Shown: positions 46,858 through 61,095, counted from the first letter of the stretch. The stretch: DNA of 64,000 nucleotides from Cephalopachus bancanus (GCA_027257055.1 JAPVLO010000403.1:1178001-1242000), one strand, 5' to 3'. The notes: generated by a model not told the origin, from the sequence alone. Numbers and translations: made by a program.

Positions 46858-47235
46858 CATACTTACCTCTTAAAGAACTGCCAAACCTTTTTACAAAGTG
46901 GTTGTACCATTTTACATTCCCACTGGCAGCGTACGAGCACTCCACATCTTGCCAACAGTGGTATTATCAGTCATTTAAATTTTAACTATTCTAGTGGGTG
47001 TGTAGTATTTTCTTGTTGTGTTTCAGCTTTATATGCATTTTCCTAATGACTAATGAGGTTGAGTATCTTTTCATATGCTTATTTTGAGCTACCTATTTTT
47101 AAATACTGTTGGTAATAAGGCTAACCCAAGTTCTGGGTAAAGGAAGAGTGCTACATGACAGGTACCTGTAAAATAATTTTATTCACCAGTTGGCTGTGGA
47201 ATTCTTTTTTAATTGACTTGAAATTCCCACACCTA

Positions 47236-47526
47236 GCCGGGCTCGGTGGCTCAGCCTGTAATCCCATGCCTTTGGGAGGCTGAGGTGAAGTGGATTGCCT
47301 GAGCCCGCAGGTTCGAGACCTGCCTGGGCAATTTGGCGAGACCTCATCTCCACAATAAATCAAAAATTAACCAGGCATGGTAGCACGTTCCTGTAGTTCC
47401 AGCTACTTGGAATGCTGAGGCGGATGGATCACTGGAGCCCAGCAGGTCGAGGCTGCGGTGGCCGGGAGCGGCCAATGCATTCCAGTCTGGGCGACAGAGT
47501 GAGACTCCAACTCAAAAAAAAAAAAA
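47236..47526 (+). mobile_element. Young Alu
   Basis: Perfect 16-bp duplication GAAATTCCCACACCTA (47220-47235, 47527-47542). Confidence 0.95.
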
Positions 47527-47556
47527 GAAATTCCCACACCTAAGGGTTAAATCTAC

Positions 47557-47772
47557 TTTTTTGTTTTTTTTTTTTTTGAATCAGGGTCTCACTCTGTCAC
47601 CCAGGCTGGAGTGCAGTGGCATGCTCATGGCTCATTGCAGCTCAACCTCCCGGGCTCAGGTGATCCTCCAGCCTCAACCTCCCAAGTAGCTGGGATTACA
47701 GGTGAAAGCCACCATATCCAGCTAACTTTTTAATTTTTTTGTAGAGATGAGTTTTGATGTATTGCTCAGACC
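47557..47772 (-). mobile_element. Old Alu, truncated
   Basis: Ends at TATTGCTCAGACC. Confidence 0.85.
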
Positions 47773-47791
47773 AGTAAAGTTACTCTTTCAA

Positions 47792-48074
47792 TTTTCTTTT
47801 TTGAGTTGGAGTCTCACTCGGTCGTCCAGACTGGAGTGCACTGGCACGCTCATGACCACCACAACCTCAACATGGTGGGCTCAGGTGTTCCTTCCGCCTC
47901 AGCCTTCCAAGTAGCTGGAACTACAGGAGTGTGCCCCCACACGTGGCTAATTTTTTGTAGAGATGAGGTCTTGCTGAGTTGCCCAGGCTGGTCTCGAACC
48001 TGTGAGCTTAGGCAGTCCTCTAACCTTGGCCTCCCAAAGGACTGGGATTATAGGCGTGAGCCACCGTGCTCGGA
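47792..48074 (-). mobile_element. Alu
   Basis: TACTCTTTCAATTT precedes it; TACTCTTTCGATTT is found only after the next Alu. Confidence 0.9.
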
Positions 48075-48367
48075 CTCTCTCTCTCTCTTTTTTTGTTTTT
48101 TGAGTAAGAGTCTCACTCTGTTGCCCAGGCTGCAGTGCAGTGGTACTCTCACGGCCACTGCAGCCTCAACCTGCTGGGCTCAGGCGATCTTTCCACCTCA
48201 GCTTTCCAAGTAGCTGGAACTACAGAGTGAATCTTTTTTTTATTTATTGTAGAGATGAAGTCTCACCAAGTTTCCCAGGCTGGTCTCGAACCTCTGGACT
48301 CAGGCAATCCTCTTGCCTCGGCCTCCCAAAGTGCTGGGATTACAGTCTTGAACAACTGTGCCCAGCC
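48075..48367 (-). mobile_element. Alu with (TC)n/T tail
   Basis: Second element of a tandem pair sharing the TACTCTTTC target. It lacks the CCACCACGCCTGGC part. Confidence 0.9.
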
Positions 48368-48401
48368 TACTCTTTCGATTTAAGAGAATCAAGGAGCAAT
48401 T

Positions 48402-48691
48402 CTTTTTTTTTTTTTGAGTTGGAGTCTCACCCTGTCACTCAGACTGGAGTGCAGTGGCTGCTCCCGGCCACTGCAGCCTCGACCTGCTGGGCTCTGGCGA
48501 TCCTTCCACCTCAGCCTTCCAAGTAGCTGGAACTACAGGCACGCACTACCATGCCTGGCTAATTTTTAATTTTATTTTATTGTAGAGATGAGGTCTTGCC
48601 AAGTTGCCCAGGCAGGTCTCGAATCCACAGGCTCAGGCAATTCACTCACCTTGGCCTCCCAAGGATTACTGGCTGAGCCACCGAGCCCGGC
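48402..48691 (-). mobile_element. Young Alu
   Basis: Preceded by AGGAGCAATT, followed by AGGAGCAGTT. Confidence 0.93.
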
Positions 48692-48701
48692 AGGAGCAGT
48701 T

Positions 48702-48993
48702 TTTTTTTTTTTTTTTTTGAGTTGGAGTCTCACTCTGTCGCCCAGACTGGAGTGCAGTGGCCGCTCCCGGCCACCGCAGCCTCCACCTGCTGGGCTCCAG
48801 CGATCCTTTCGCCTCAGTCTTCCAAGTAGCTGGAACTACAGGCGCACGCTACCACACCCGGCTAATTTTTTTATTTATTGTAGAGATGAGGTCTCGCCTG
48901 CCCAGGCGGGTCTCAAACCCTCGGGCTCAGGCAATTCACTCACCTCAGCCTCCCAAAGGCACGGGATTACAGGCTGAGCCACTGAGCCCGGCT
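48702..48993 (-). mobile_element. Young Alu
   Basis: Followed by a third AGGAGCAGTT; about 93% similar to the previous copy by eye. Confidence 0.93.
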
Positions 48994-49290
48994 AGGAGCA
49001 GTTCTTTAAAAAGATGTTTTGAGTTAAAATGCCCTTATTATCCGTAAGTGAAGGGACACTCCTAGATATGTCTCCTACCTTCCCCATTTTCTTCCATTAG
49101 AACAGACTATTTTCAAAATTACCTAAAGGTTATTTCAGAAATCATAGAGACTGTGCTTTGAGGGAGTGGCAGAGTGGCTGTGGTCTTTAGAGGAGGTGGA
49201 GAGGAGGAATTAGGAATGAAGAATTGCAGAATAAATTGGAAATGGCAGACCACATAGGACACCTTGTCTGGTAAGCAATGGCCAGTATAT

Positions 49291-49621
49291 ACAGTAGTCT
49301 TCCCTCGGTATCTTAGGGGACTTGGTTTCAGGACCACCCTTACCCCAAGAATACCAAAACCTGAGGATGCTAAAGTCCCCTATATAAAATGGCATAGTGT
49401 TTTCATATAACCTATACACATCCTCCTGTATACTTTAAATCATCTCTACATTAGTTATAATACCTAATACAATGTAAAAGTAATGTAAATAGTTGTTATA
49501 CGCATTTGTATTGGTATTATTTTGTATTATTGTTATTTTAAACTTTTTTTCTGAATATTTTTGACATACAGTTGTTTGAATCTGTGGATGCAAAACTAGT
49601 AGATATAGAGGGCCTGACTAT
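49291..49621 (-). mobile_element. MER2-like (Tigger-derived) MITE
   Basis: CAGTAGTCTTCCCTCGGTAT at one end and GAGGGCCTGACTA at the other form inverted ends with TA on both sides. TATACTTTAAATCATCTCTA and ATAATACCTAATACAATGTA are core sequence. Confidence 0.85.
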
Positions 49622-50019
49622 AATATGTGTTCAGAGAAGTATTGTCAGGTGGGTGGGACCGACAGGAGAGGGGAAGATAACAGTGAGTACATGATTAGGG
49701 CAGGCTCTAGGTGATGGAGTACTGAAAGGGGGAGACTGAGACCAGAAACAGGGGGAAAGATACTAAATATAAAATTGCCTCTGTCATACTTCTGTTCAGA
49801 GCAGCACTGCTACTTTAGAACACCCTCGACTAGAATAGCTTCTCTTCTCCATCTTTTTTTCTACAAATCAGATTTCTTCAATTGTGTGCTTTCTCCCCTG
49901 TTCCTATTCCCTATTAGAAGACAGTAGCTTTTGTAGTGACATCCACTGCCTTGGCTTCCTTTTCCTGCACGGGTCCACAACCAAAATCTTTAATGGCTCT
50001 CTATTTCTTTAACAATATA
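49622..50019. other. Intergenic, possible L2 remnant
   Basis: 49930-50010 weakly resembles LINE2. No gene. Confidence 0.35.
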
Positions 50020-50580
50020 GTAGTGGTTAAGTATTAAGTTTCTGGATCCAAACTGCTTGGGTTCGATTTCTGGCTCTGTCATTTATTTGCTGTGTGACTG
50101 TAGGCAAGTTGCTTAATTTTTCTGTACCTCAGTTTCCGTATATAAAAATAGAGATAAGAATACCACCTTCCTGTTTGGGTATGGTGTCTCATGCCAGTAA
50201 TCCCAGTACTTTGGAAGGTTGAGGTGAGAGGATTACTTGAGCCCAGTAATTCAAGACCAGACTAGGTAACACAGTGTGGCCTTGACTCTACAAAAAAAAA
50301 AAAAAAAGCTGGGCGTGATGGTATATGCCTGTAGTTCCAGATACTCAGGAGGCTGAGGCAGAAGGATCGCCTGAGCCCCGGAAGTCAAGGCTGTGGTGAG
50401 CTGTGATCTTGCCACTGCATTCCAGTCTGGGCAACAGAGTGAGACTCCAACTAAAAAAAACAAAACAACAAAAACGCCTTCCTTAGAGAGTTGTGAGAAT
50501 TAAATAAATCAATGTTTCAAAAGTGTTTAGAACACTGTCTGGCAGATTTTAAGCTCCATTAAATTTTAGCTATTAATCAA
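50020..50580 (-). mobile_element. MIR split by an Alu
   Basis: GCTTGGGTTCGATTTCTGGC, GCTGTGTGACTGTAGGCAAG and CTCAGTTTCC lie before the Alu; GTTGTGAGAATTAAATAAAT and GTCTGGCAGA after it (50476-50580). Confidence 0.88.
50174..50474 (+). mobile_element. Alu, older, inside the MIR
   Basis: Flanked by ACCTTCCT and GCCTTCCTT. Confidence 0.9.
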
Positions 50581-51059
50581 GTTTAAACTCTTTGACCCCA
50601 CTTTCAAAGTGCTTTATAATCTGACCTCTGCTCATCTAACATTCCTGTCCCATTACTCTTTGTCTACTGCATTTGAGTTTTGCTAGTTTCCTCATTTAAT
50701 CATGAATCTATGTATAGTTCCAGATGGTTTTTGTTGCCTAGAAGGTCCTTAACAAAGCAAATCCTACCAAGTCTTCAAAGCTCACTTCAGATCACATCTT
50801 CTCTATTATCTTTTATAACTCTTACTACTTTAGTTCTCCTCTACCATCTTCCCATATGAATTCGCAGTACCATAGAATTTAATGAATAATTACACACAAG
50901 TCATTCTTTCATGAGAATTGGTTTTGTCTTTCCAATGATATGTAAATTCTCTGAAGACAGAAAAAGTATCTGATACTTCTGAGCCCTCTTTCAGTGGAGT
51001 GAACACATTGTGTTCATTTCAAGCATCTGTAAAGAGATTCAACATAGGCAACAGAGGAT
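50581..51059. other. Intergenic, L2-like
   Basis: AAGTGCTTTATAATCTGACC and AAGTCTTCAAAGCTCACTTCAG fit old LINE2 3' sequence. Confidence 0.4.
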
Positions 51060-51656
51060 GGTGTGAAGAATTAATAGCTTTAATAACAGATTGGTTAGAG
51101 GGGATGATAGCTTCTGTTCTATCTGTGCCATTCTCCAAAAGCAGAGACTCCCTTCACCTAAGATCCAGACAACACCCACTTTGTTTCTGAACCAAGAAAG
51201 CAGAACATACCTTATCCACATATATTCAGCAAATAGACTTATTTCCCTAATTATTTCCTCCTCTTTTGAGTTTCGTATAGGCTTCTGAAAAACTTCAACC
51301 CTTAAATTCTTTTCTGATCATTAGGACCACCTATAACCTCTAAGTTTGTAGGGGTGGTTTCTGTAGTAAATGGATTGGAATAACTTGTTTACTAAAAATG
51401 GGACTGGAAAAGTTGTTGAGAAGCCCCCACAGAGGTCTGGAGTGCAGAAACCTTGCCCGAAATTCTTATTCTGTGATCATTTCAACCCTGGACTGCAACT
51501 TTATCTGACTTCGGATAAATGTCATTGTTTCATGTGTCTCCTAGTCCCCACTGTTTGCTTTAGTGATTTTTAAAATGTTCTTCCATGCTAATCTCTATCC
51601 TCAAATCATTTCCAAACCAGTCATGGGATTGCCTACTTACTGTAGTCATGGCCTAC
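51060..51656 (-). other. HJV: HJV 3' UTR (extent inferred)
   Basis: About 600 nt of unique sequence follow the stop codon up to an ATTAAA on the gene strand at 51084-51079. No better AATAAA is seen closer to the stop. The end is uncertain. Confidence 0.45.
51079..51084 (-). terminator. HJV: Candidate HJV polyadenylation signal ATTAAA
   Basis: TTTAAT on + reads ATTAAA on the gene strand, the commonest variant signal, at a plausible distance from the stop. Confidence 0.4.
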
Positions 51657-53865
<2,209 letters not shown>

Positions 53866-53879
53866 CTAGTGAATTTTGA

Positions 53880-55140
53880 CTGGACGTCCTGTAAATGACT
53901 GAAAAAAGAAATTTGGCTGGGCATGGGGAGAGAGAAGAGTTGAAGACTGGTCAGGATGATGTGAAGAAAATCTGAATAAATCAAGAAAAGGATGAGCGGA
54001 CTGGAGTTTGGGGTTCCCCAAACTATAAGTGTGCCTGTGAAGCCTCTGTGCCCTGCTCCTGTGGCCACTTTCCAGGCCCTTGTGCAACACCTCTAGGTGG
54101 GGGTGGAGGGAAGACTGAGTGAACTCCTGGGGCAGAGTCCACTGTATTGCCCCATCTTGAGCTACCAAACAGCAGATATGTCAAAAATGGAGGAATCATG
54201 GGGATAGATCAGATAGGAGTCATATGGGTTCCCCAATAGAATTAGGAGTTGGAAATACTTCCGAAACATTCTTCTTATTTGTCCCTCCCCATCAGGAGGA
54301 GATGTCCTCCAGGAGTCATTAATTTCTTTTACTTCTTTATGTCAGAAGAACACAGGAAGGAGTAAAGTGGCATACCCATCCCCTCCAGGACATCAGTGTT
54401 CAAGTGAAAAGGGAACCAATCTCTTTCATTAGCTCTAGGGAACTGCAGTTTTAATTCCCTTCTCTCTTGGAATAATGGGTTGCAAATCAAACATACGAAT
54501 CAATATTTGTTTTTTCCAAGGCAACAGTCTTGTATTTTTCCAAACCCAGCTGAAGAGCCACTCTTTCCATTAATCTCCCCTTTTCAAAATTTGAAGTTCT
54601 GTCTTTTGATGAGGGCAGGGGTTGAGGAGGGGCTAACTACCTCCTATGTGAACTCCTCTCTCTTGGGGTGAGGATATGATCCTCATGCAGGAGAGAGAAT
54701 AGAATGGAGGGATTCGAGTTGTAGGGAGAAATCATTTATAACAAGGGGCAGCCCTGACTCTTGAATCCCAATGTGAAGGGCATTACTAAGTAGGGATAGG
54801 ATAAAAGGGTGTCAATGACTAATCTGTCTCAGGTCAAATTTGGCCTTAGTGAGAAAACTACAGATCAGAGGGTGTGAGAACCTTCTCCAAAACTTTATCA
54901 GAAGTCTTGAGATAACAGTGTAAAGAAGGAACTGGGACTGCCAGAGGAGAGACAGAGGATTAAACTTCAAATGGCTAGAGGTCAGAGGCCAGAAAGAAAA
55001 GAGAAAGAAGGAGAAATGGAGATGGGTCCACTTTGGTAGGGTGCCCAGTTTTGGGATTAGAGACATCCAAGAAGGTGTCTGTAATTGTATAAAAGTCTAG
55101 CTTCAATCTGAACACTTATTAAAGGAACTGCAATTTCATT
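53880..55140 (-). other. HJV: HJV intron 1
   Basis: Repeat-free, no other exon recognised. The absence of Alus here and throughout HJV contrasts with the flanks. Confidence 0.55.
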
Positions 55141-55149
55141 TTGACTTAC

Positions 55150-55398
55150 TGTTTCCAGAGGTCAAACATTATTCTGATATCCAGTTCTCCAGCCATGGTT
55201 GCCTACTCTGTTGGTCAGCTCCAGCCAGGTGTCCCCTGTCTCGTTCTCCATGTCTCCCCCAGGTCCCCAGGCCGGCTGCAGTCTCACTCAGGTCAGGGAG
55301 CCAGAGAAGGTTTGGTGTGGGGGGAAGGGAGAGTATATGGCTGGCCGGAGTACTGGACAGCTGAGCGGGGGAGGGAGGTGGCTATTGAGTTGACGGTT
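55150..55398 (-). other. HJV: HJV noncoding exon 1 (candidate)
   Basis: A donor-like GAAACA/gtaagtcaa lies on the complement at 55150-55141. Human HJV has a noncoding first exon at about this distance upstream of the ATG exon. The 5' end is not determined. The acceptor before ATG 53808 is not certain; a CAG at about 53860 or a TAG at about 53870 are candidates. Confidence 0.5.
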
Positions 55399-55412
55399 TT
55401 AAAAATAGCTAA
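55355..55412 (-). promoter_or_regulatory. HJV: Candidate HJV promoter: MEF2 site and CAGCTG E-box
   Basis: TTAAAAATAG at 55399-55408 fits the MEF2 consensus YTAWWWWTAR at every base and could also act as a TATA element. A CAGCTG E-box, the preferred MyoD core, lies 35 bp away at 55358-55363. The pairing is typical of muscle promoters, and HJV is strongly expressed in skeletal muscle. The function of these copies is inferred. Confidence 0.5.
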
Positions 55413-56299
55413 GTCCAAAATTCCAGGAACGTTGGTGGGGGTAGGGTGTGGGAGTGGGGGGAGTGTGGAGGGTAGGAAGATCAGAAAGAATATGGAGTAT
55501 TGGGTGCCAAGTGGGGGAGGGGGGAAAGAAATATGACAGACAAGTAAGATATCCTATTCCAACTTGTATGACTGCAGTCACTGCCTACTCCAGGTAGCCC
55601 TCCAGCATTCTCAATAATGAGCTCTTGATCTTAACAGTTATAGTGGGCAGTTGGATACCTTTCATTTACTAGCTTCATCCCTGCTATGCTAAATAATTAC
55701 ACTTAATTTGCACAGAAGTATCTGAGAGGTAGCTGACTTTAAATAAGATCCATCACAGAGGTAGTTCACAGCCCCTCCCCCATCTTTGCAGAGTATTTCA
55801 GAAGGACTAAAAAAACCAGCTGTCCAGAGAAGAAATCTGAGCTGTAACTTATTTAGGATCAGAGTTTGTTCAGTCTATCCAGCTCAGATCCTTGCAGCTG
55901 TCTGTTCCCCTACCACCTCCATTTTCATTACCTTAATCTGTACCGCAGTTCCTCCTCTCCCCCCCCATCAACACACAAAAAATAAAAATGCCCGAGTTGC
56001 TAGGGGAGAAGGCAAAGAGGTGAAGGAAGCATGGAGATATAATTTTTTGAAGGCTATTAATCCATAGGGGAGAGGGAGTTGGAGAGATAAATGGAAAGAA
56101 AGAGATTCAGAAAGATACTTTTGTGGACTAACAATTTTGTGACCTTAAGGTATTGCAACCAAGGGATATAGCCATGTCATGTTTTTGCAGCCCTAGGCAT
56201 ATCTGGAATCATTATCTTTTAGTATTTGCCAAGTGAAATTAACACAAGTACTGATTCCAAACAGTGTCACTAAGGCATCTGTACCAATTGGCTCTACAT

Positions 56300-56369
56300 T
56301 TAATTCAAAATCTAGAGGCCCACACAGCACTCTTCTTAATTCAGAATCTAGCGGCCCACACAATACTCT
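56300..56369. repeat. Tandem duplication, 34-bp unit, period 36
   Basis: TTAATTCAAAATCTAGAGGC... is repeated as TTAATTCAGAATCTAGCGGC... with four mismatches in 34. Confidence 0.9.
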
Positions 56370-57022
56370 GCTCAGATATATATATCTCTGACAAATTTAG
56401 TTTTCTCTCAACCATAAAAGTCCATATCACAAGGACTTTTATTACAAAAATGTAAAATGCCTCCAACCAAACTATTCAACTGACTTTAAAACACAATAAT
56501 TTGGCATCCCAGTGGGTGTTCTCTAATGACAAAGAAGTATAAAGTATTTTTTAATTATTTTATTTAAAAAATATTTTAAAGTAGTCATGTTGTTGTATTA
56601 TTGGTGGTTATGTGGATATTGTTGTTCTGAAACTATTTTAAGTACATTGTGGGATAAAACAAATGAGTAATAGTGTTGGTGTCTTTGAGAACCAAGATTT
56701 TGAGTGTGGAATAAAAGAGATGCAGATTTATGACTGATGATGTTAAGAAAAAAAATCTATATTCTAAATTTAAATTGCAAGTATAACTGTGAGCTCATGA
56801 TATATTTTGTCCTAAAAAACTTCCTAGCTATATCCCGAGAAGGCCTAGAAGCAATGATTCAGTAATATCGAACACCTGCAGTGTCCAATTTGTGCCATCT
56901 AAATGCCATTTCCACTGAAAAGAACCAGGACTCCTTGGAGAAATGGTTGCTCTTAGGTTTGGGGCAGGAATTGTTCAAGATAAGCAAAAAGACTATCAGG
57001 ATTGTAGCAAAATAACTTAGGA

Positions 57023-57076
57023 GCCAACTAGAATAGTTTCTACTGGTCAGCCAACTAGAATAGCTTCCACTGGCCA
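57023..57076. repeat. Tandem duplication, 27-bp unit
   Basis: GCCAACTAGAATAG(T/C)TTC(T/C)ACTGG(T/C)CA occurs twice with three transitions. Confidence 0.92.
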
Positions 57077-57230
57077 AAGCTGGGACAATTTGAGTATCAA
57101 GATGGATACTATCTGCAGTGGATTGAAACACATCAAATATATTCAAATCCATGATCACAATGATACTTAAAAATACAAACGTGTTGGTCATTGTTGGAGA
57201 ATGCTAGCAGATAAACTAAAAACTTTTAGT

Positions 57231-57443
57231 AGCCAGGTGTGATGGCTCAAGCCTGTAATTCCAGCACTTTGGGAAGCTGAGACAAGAAGATTGCCTGAGC
57301 CTATGGGTTCAACTTTGTGAGACCTCATCGCTACAATAAATAAAAAAATTAGCTGAGCGTGGTGGCATGCACCTGTAGTTCCAGCTACTTGGAAGGCTGA
57401 GACTCCGACTCAACAAAACAAACTGTTTACAAACAAACAAAAA
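57231..57443 (+). mobile_element. Alu with right arm deleted
   Basis: CTTGGAAGGCTGAG joins directly to ACTCCGACTC and the tail, a deletion like that in 1-128. Confidence 0.9.
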
Positions 57444-57705
57444 ACTGCTAGTAATTGGAAAGAATCAAGTATTTATCCTGGTTTTCCTATGGGAACTCTA
57501 TCTCAAGATAAGGGGACCATTTCTCTTTATAAAAGAATTCCAATAAATAAATTAAGAAGGAATAACATAATTAGAATATCAACATTTTGTAATTCCTAAT
57601 GAATTAATGTATCGAGGCAATGATCAACAATGGCTGCTAGCTACCGTAGAGAGACAAACATTTTGTACATTTTGAGTATAGATGGAGTACATAATTCCAA
57701 CTTTT

Positions 57706-57984
57706 TTTTTTGATTTGGAGTCTCATTCTGTCACCCAGACTGGAGTGCAGTGGCCGCTTCCGGCCACCACAACCTCGACCTGCTGGGCTCCGGCAATCCT
57801 TCCGCCTCAGCCTTACAAGTAGCCGGAATTACAGGCATGTGCTACCACGCCTGGCTGATTTTTTGATTTATTGTAGAGATGAGGTCTCGCTGCCCAGGCG
57901 GGTCTCGAACCCGTGGGCTCAGGCAATCCACTCACCTCAGCCTCCCAAAGGCACGGGATTACAGGCTGAGTCACCGAGCCCGGC
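57706..57984 (-). mobile_element. Young Alu
   Basis: Duplication CATAATTCCAACTTTT on both sides. Confidence 0.94.
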
Positions 57985-58992
57985 CATAATTCCAACTTTT
58001 ATGAAGTAACTATGCAAAAAGAAACTTCAGTCTGAATCTGATCAAACTCCATTCTAGAGCTAAGTACTAATTTGCAGAACATACCAGGAGACATCAAATG
58101 ATACCTCTGAGGTGCAAATTTAGATTGTGAGAATACTCTACAGGACAAATGACTTGTGTTCTTTAACAAATAAATTGAAGAAAATAAAAGACGAAGAGGG
58201 AAGCTATAGACTAAAAAGGACTTAAGAGTCATCAAACAGACTTTATTGGATCCAAGTTCAAGAGAACAACAACACACAAATGAGACAGTTGGGGAAATTT
58301 AAATGTTGGTGAGTACTTACTGGATACTTGATGATTTATAAGGAATTATTGTTAAAGTTGCTATGATAAGTGGTGCTTTTTTAAAAAACAGTTTGCTTAT
58401 CTTTGAGAGAGATGTCTTGAAATATTTGCAGATAAAAAGATATGATACCTGAGATTTTTTCCCCCAAATAATCTGGGGTAGAGAAGTGGGTTGGTGTAAT
58501 GATAAAACAACATTGAAACATGAAATTGATAATTGTTGAAACTGGGTGATGAATACACAGGGATTCGTTATAGTAGTCTCTTTCTTTTGTAAATGTTTAT
58601 AAATTTACCTAATAAAATTTTAAAACCTGAGTCATCTGTGGTTTCTATATATATCTAAATGATATTTATATTTATATATAAAATATTTTATATATTCTTA
58701 TATTAAAATGTCATGTATTACATATAAACACATATATACACACAGACACACTAAATATTTTTCACATAGTTAATTGGTATTGACTATTATCCTTGTCGAA
58801 GCCCATCAACCGAACAACACTGGGAACAAACGTATGGTCAAGAGAGTTGGGTTTATTTGGCTTGCTGTAGCAAGGGAGAGAATGCTCCAAAGGAACTATG
58901 CGACCATTTCACTAAGGGAAGGTTAGGAGGAAACTTTTATAGAGTTTGGGCTTCTGTTGGATATTTCTGAACTAGAGTTTAGCATAGTGAGA
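57985..58992. other. Intergenic
   Basis: AT-rich microsatellite-like stretch 58645-58745. 58820-58980 (GTTGGGTTTATTTGGCTTGC...) may be a reverse LTR remnant of unknown family. Confidence 0.4.
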
Positions 58993-59139
58993 GCTGGACG
59001 AGTGCAGTGATGCATGCCTGTAATTCAGACACTTTGAGAGGGCAAGACAGGAGGATCACTTGTTGCCAGGAGTTTGAGACCAGCCTGGGCAACATAGTGA
59101 GATCTTGTCTCTACCAAAACCCACATAAATAAATAAGAA
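58993..59139 (+). mobile_element. Old Alu monomer (FLAM-like)
   Basis: GCTGGACGAGTGCAGTGATGC to TTGTCTCTACC, one arm and A-rich tail. Confidence 0.78.
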
Positions 59140-59608
59140 TAGAGAGGGCTAACTTTGGATTGTATGTTGTTAAGAAGCAGGGGCATCTCATTCATTGGGT
59201 ATCAAAATAATTTTTATCTATCAAGGAAGAAGATTAACGAGGATTGGATCCCGAAATTGTCCCCCCAAAAAGCAATAATTACTCATGTTAGTTGGAGGGG
59301 ATGTTAGGTCATTTTTCTGGTTGCAGAGTGGAATTGCCTCTATTTTATTCAGAACATAGTTATGATGTGGCTCTGATAAGCTGAGAGATAGTAATTGCTA
59401 ACCTAGACTTCTATAGTCAGCTAAAATAATATTCCAGAATTAAAAAGTAAATAAAACATTTTCAAACACATCAAAATCTGAAGGAATTAATCAACAATAA
59501 ATTCTCATCAAAAGAACTGTTAAATTAGGACTTACTACAAAAATAATGTTTTTTGAGCCCAGAAGGATGGATGAAGATGGGAGAAAGAATGGTAAACAAA
59601 TAAATTTG

Positions 59609-59906
59609 AGCCAGCTCGGTGGCTCAGCCTGTAATCCCACGCCTTTGGGAGGCTGAGGTGAGTGGATTGCTTGAGCCTGCGGGTTCGAGACCCGCCTGGG
59701 CAGAGAGACCTCATCTCTACAATAAATCAAAAATTAGCCGGGCGTAGTAGCGCGCGCCTGTAGTTCCAGCTCCTTGGAAGGCTGAGGCAGAAGGATCGCC
59801 GGAGCCCAGCAGGTCGAGGCTGCGGTGGCCAGGAGCGGCCACCGCACTCCAGTCTGGGCGACAGAGTGAGACTCCCAGCTCAAAAAAAAAAAAAAGAAAG
59901 AAAAAG
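59609..59906 (+). mobile_element. Young Alu
   Basis: CAGAGAGACCTC variant, GGAGCGGCCACCGC, tail A14 with GAAAG units. Confidence 0.93.
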
Positions 59907-60016
59907 GTTGCTTTCATTTTTCATAGGCCTGGAATTTTACCATCTTACTCATTTGGAGCTATGACATAAAGACACATGTACTTTACCTTGTGCCACCCTT
60001 ACCCACACATTTGATT

Positions 60017-60300
60017 TTTTTTTTTTTTGAGTTGGAGTCTCACTGTCGCCCAGACTGGAGTGCAGTGGCCGCTCCCGGCCACCGCAGCCTCGACCTGCTG
60101 GGCGCCGGCGATCCTTCCGCCTCAGCCTTCCAAGAAGCTGGAACTACAGGCGCGCACTACCACGCCCGGCTGATTTTTTGATTTAGGGTAGAGATGAGGT
60201 CTCGCCTGCCCAGGTGGGTCTCAAACCCGCGGGCTCAGGCAATCCACTCACCTCAGCCTCCCAAAAGCGCGGGATTACAGGCTGAGCCACCCAGCCCGGC
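60017..60300 (-). mobile_element. Young Alu
   Basis: Flanked by ACATTTGATTTTT and ACATCTGATGTTTTT. Confidence 0.93.
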
Positions 60301-61095
60301 TACATCTGATGTTTTTATCTACTCCTGGAAAGATGGAGACAGCAGTGCTTGCAGTTCCTGTTTTAAGAATGCTCCTACACAGACATAAAGGACAAAATTA
60401 CAGACTTTGCAGCAACTTGGATGGATTTAGAGTCTATTATACTCAGTGATCTATCACATAAACAAGTAACTGAGTTCCATATGTTCTCACTCATAAGTGG
60501 ACCCTGAACATTTATCATAATACTATAAGAAGGGGATTGGCAGTGGCTGGACACTGCCAGGCGAGGGAGTGAGGTGGGAGGGCACAAAACATCAACAAAG
60601 GTGCCTGATCCCAAACCAGGCGAAGTGGGAACCAAGGGGAGACCCAAACTTCACCTGTATGGTGACCACTTATGTACTGTCGGGAGTGGATGTGATGTGC
60701 GGAGCAGAAGAGCACTGTCACTGTAGCAGCCTTTGAGTAAATGCCCCAAGCGATGGCAAGGTCTTGCTTAATGACCCTAAGCTCATAGACAAGGTCTTGC
60801 TTGGTAACTGCATTTTAGCCAAAGGCGAGGAATGCAGCCTGCTACACAAAACGGTGTCTCAGATGCCTACACATCCAGGTGCACATAGTATAAATAAAGC
60901 CTTAGCCACTACAAGATAACCGGGAAACAACTTGCCTTTAGATAGCAACAAAATTCCGTAATGGCTCCCTTACAGACCTTGAATCCCTTCCAACTTTCTT
61001 TGTGCTTAATTATAAAATAAACATGCTTAGCTAGTTTGGGGTCATTTCTCCTCCATCAGAGGAAAGTGTCCCACCTGGCCCCAGCTTTTCTTTAT

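Larger units (their letters stand above)
45010..47115 (-). mobile_element. Ancient L1 ORF2/3' fragment interrupted by SINEs and a younger L1
   Basis: Segments 45010-45263, 45403-45530, 46370-46605 and 46858-47115 follow an old mammalian L1 in reverse: TTGACATATGTACCCAC, GAGATTCATCCATATTG, GCTGAGTAGTATTCTATTC, CCACTGGCAGCGTACGAGC, TAATGAGGTTGAGTATCTTTT. Confidence 0.85.
55413..57230. other. Intergenic upstream of HJV
   Basis: No gene; two short tandem duplications (separate entries). Confidence 0.5.

Noticed and set aside
46856..46875. CATACTTACCTC resembling the U1 snRNA 5' end
   Set aside because: Only about 10 bases agree, and the sequence continues as old L1.
58820..59360. Possible LTR remnant around the FLAM
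   Set aside because: GGGTTTATTTGGCTTGC suggests a reverse LTR end, but I could not match it to any family or find a second edge, so it is only mentioned in the region entry.
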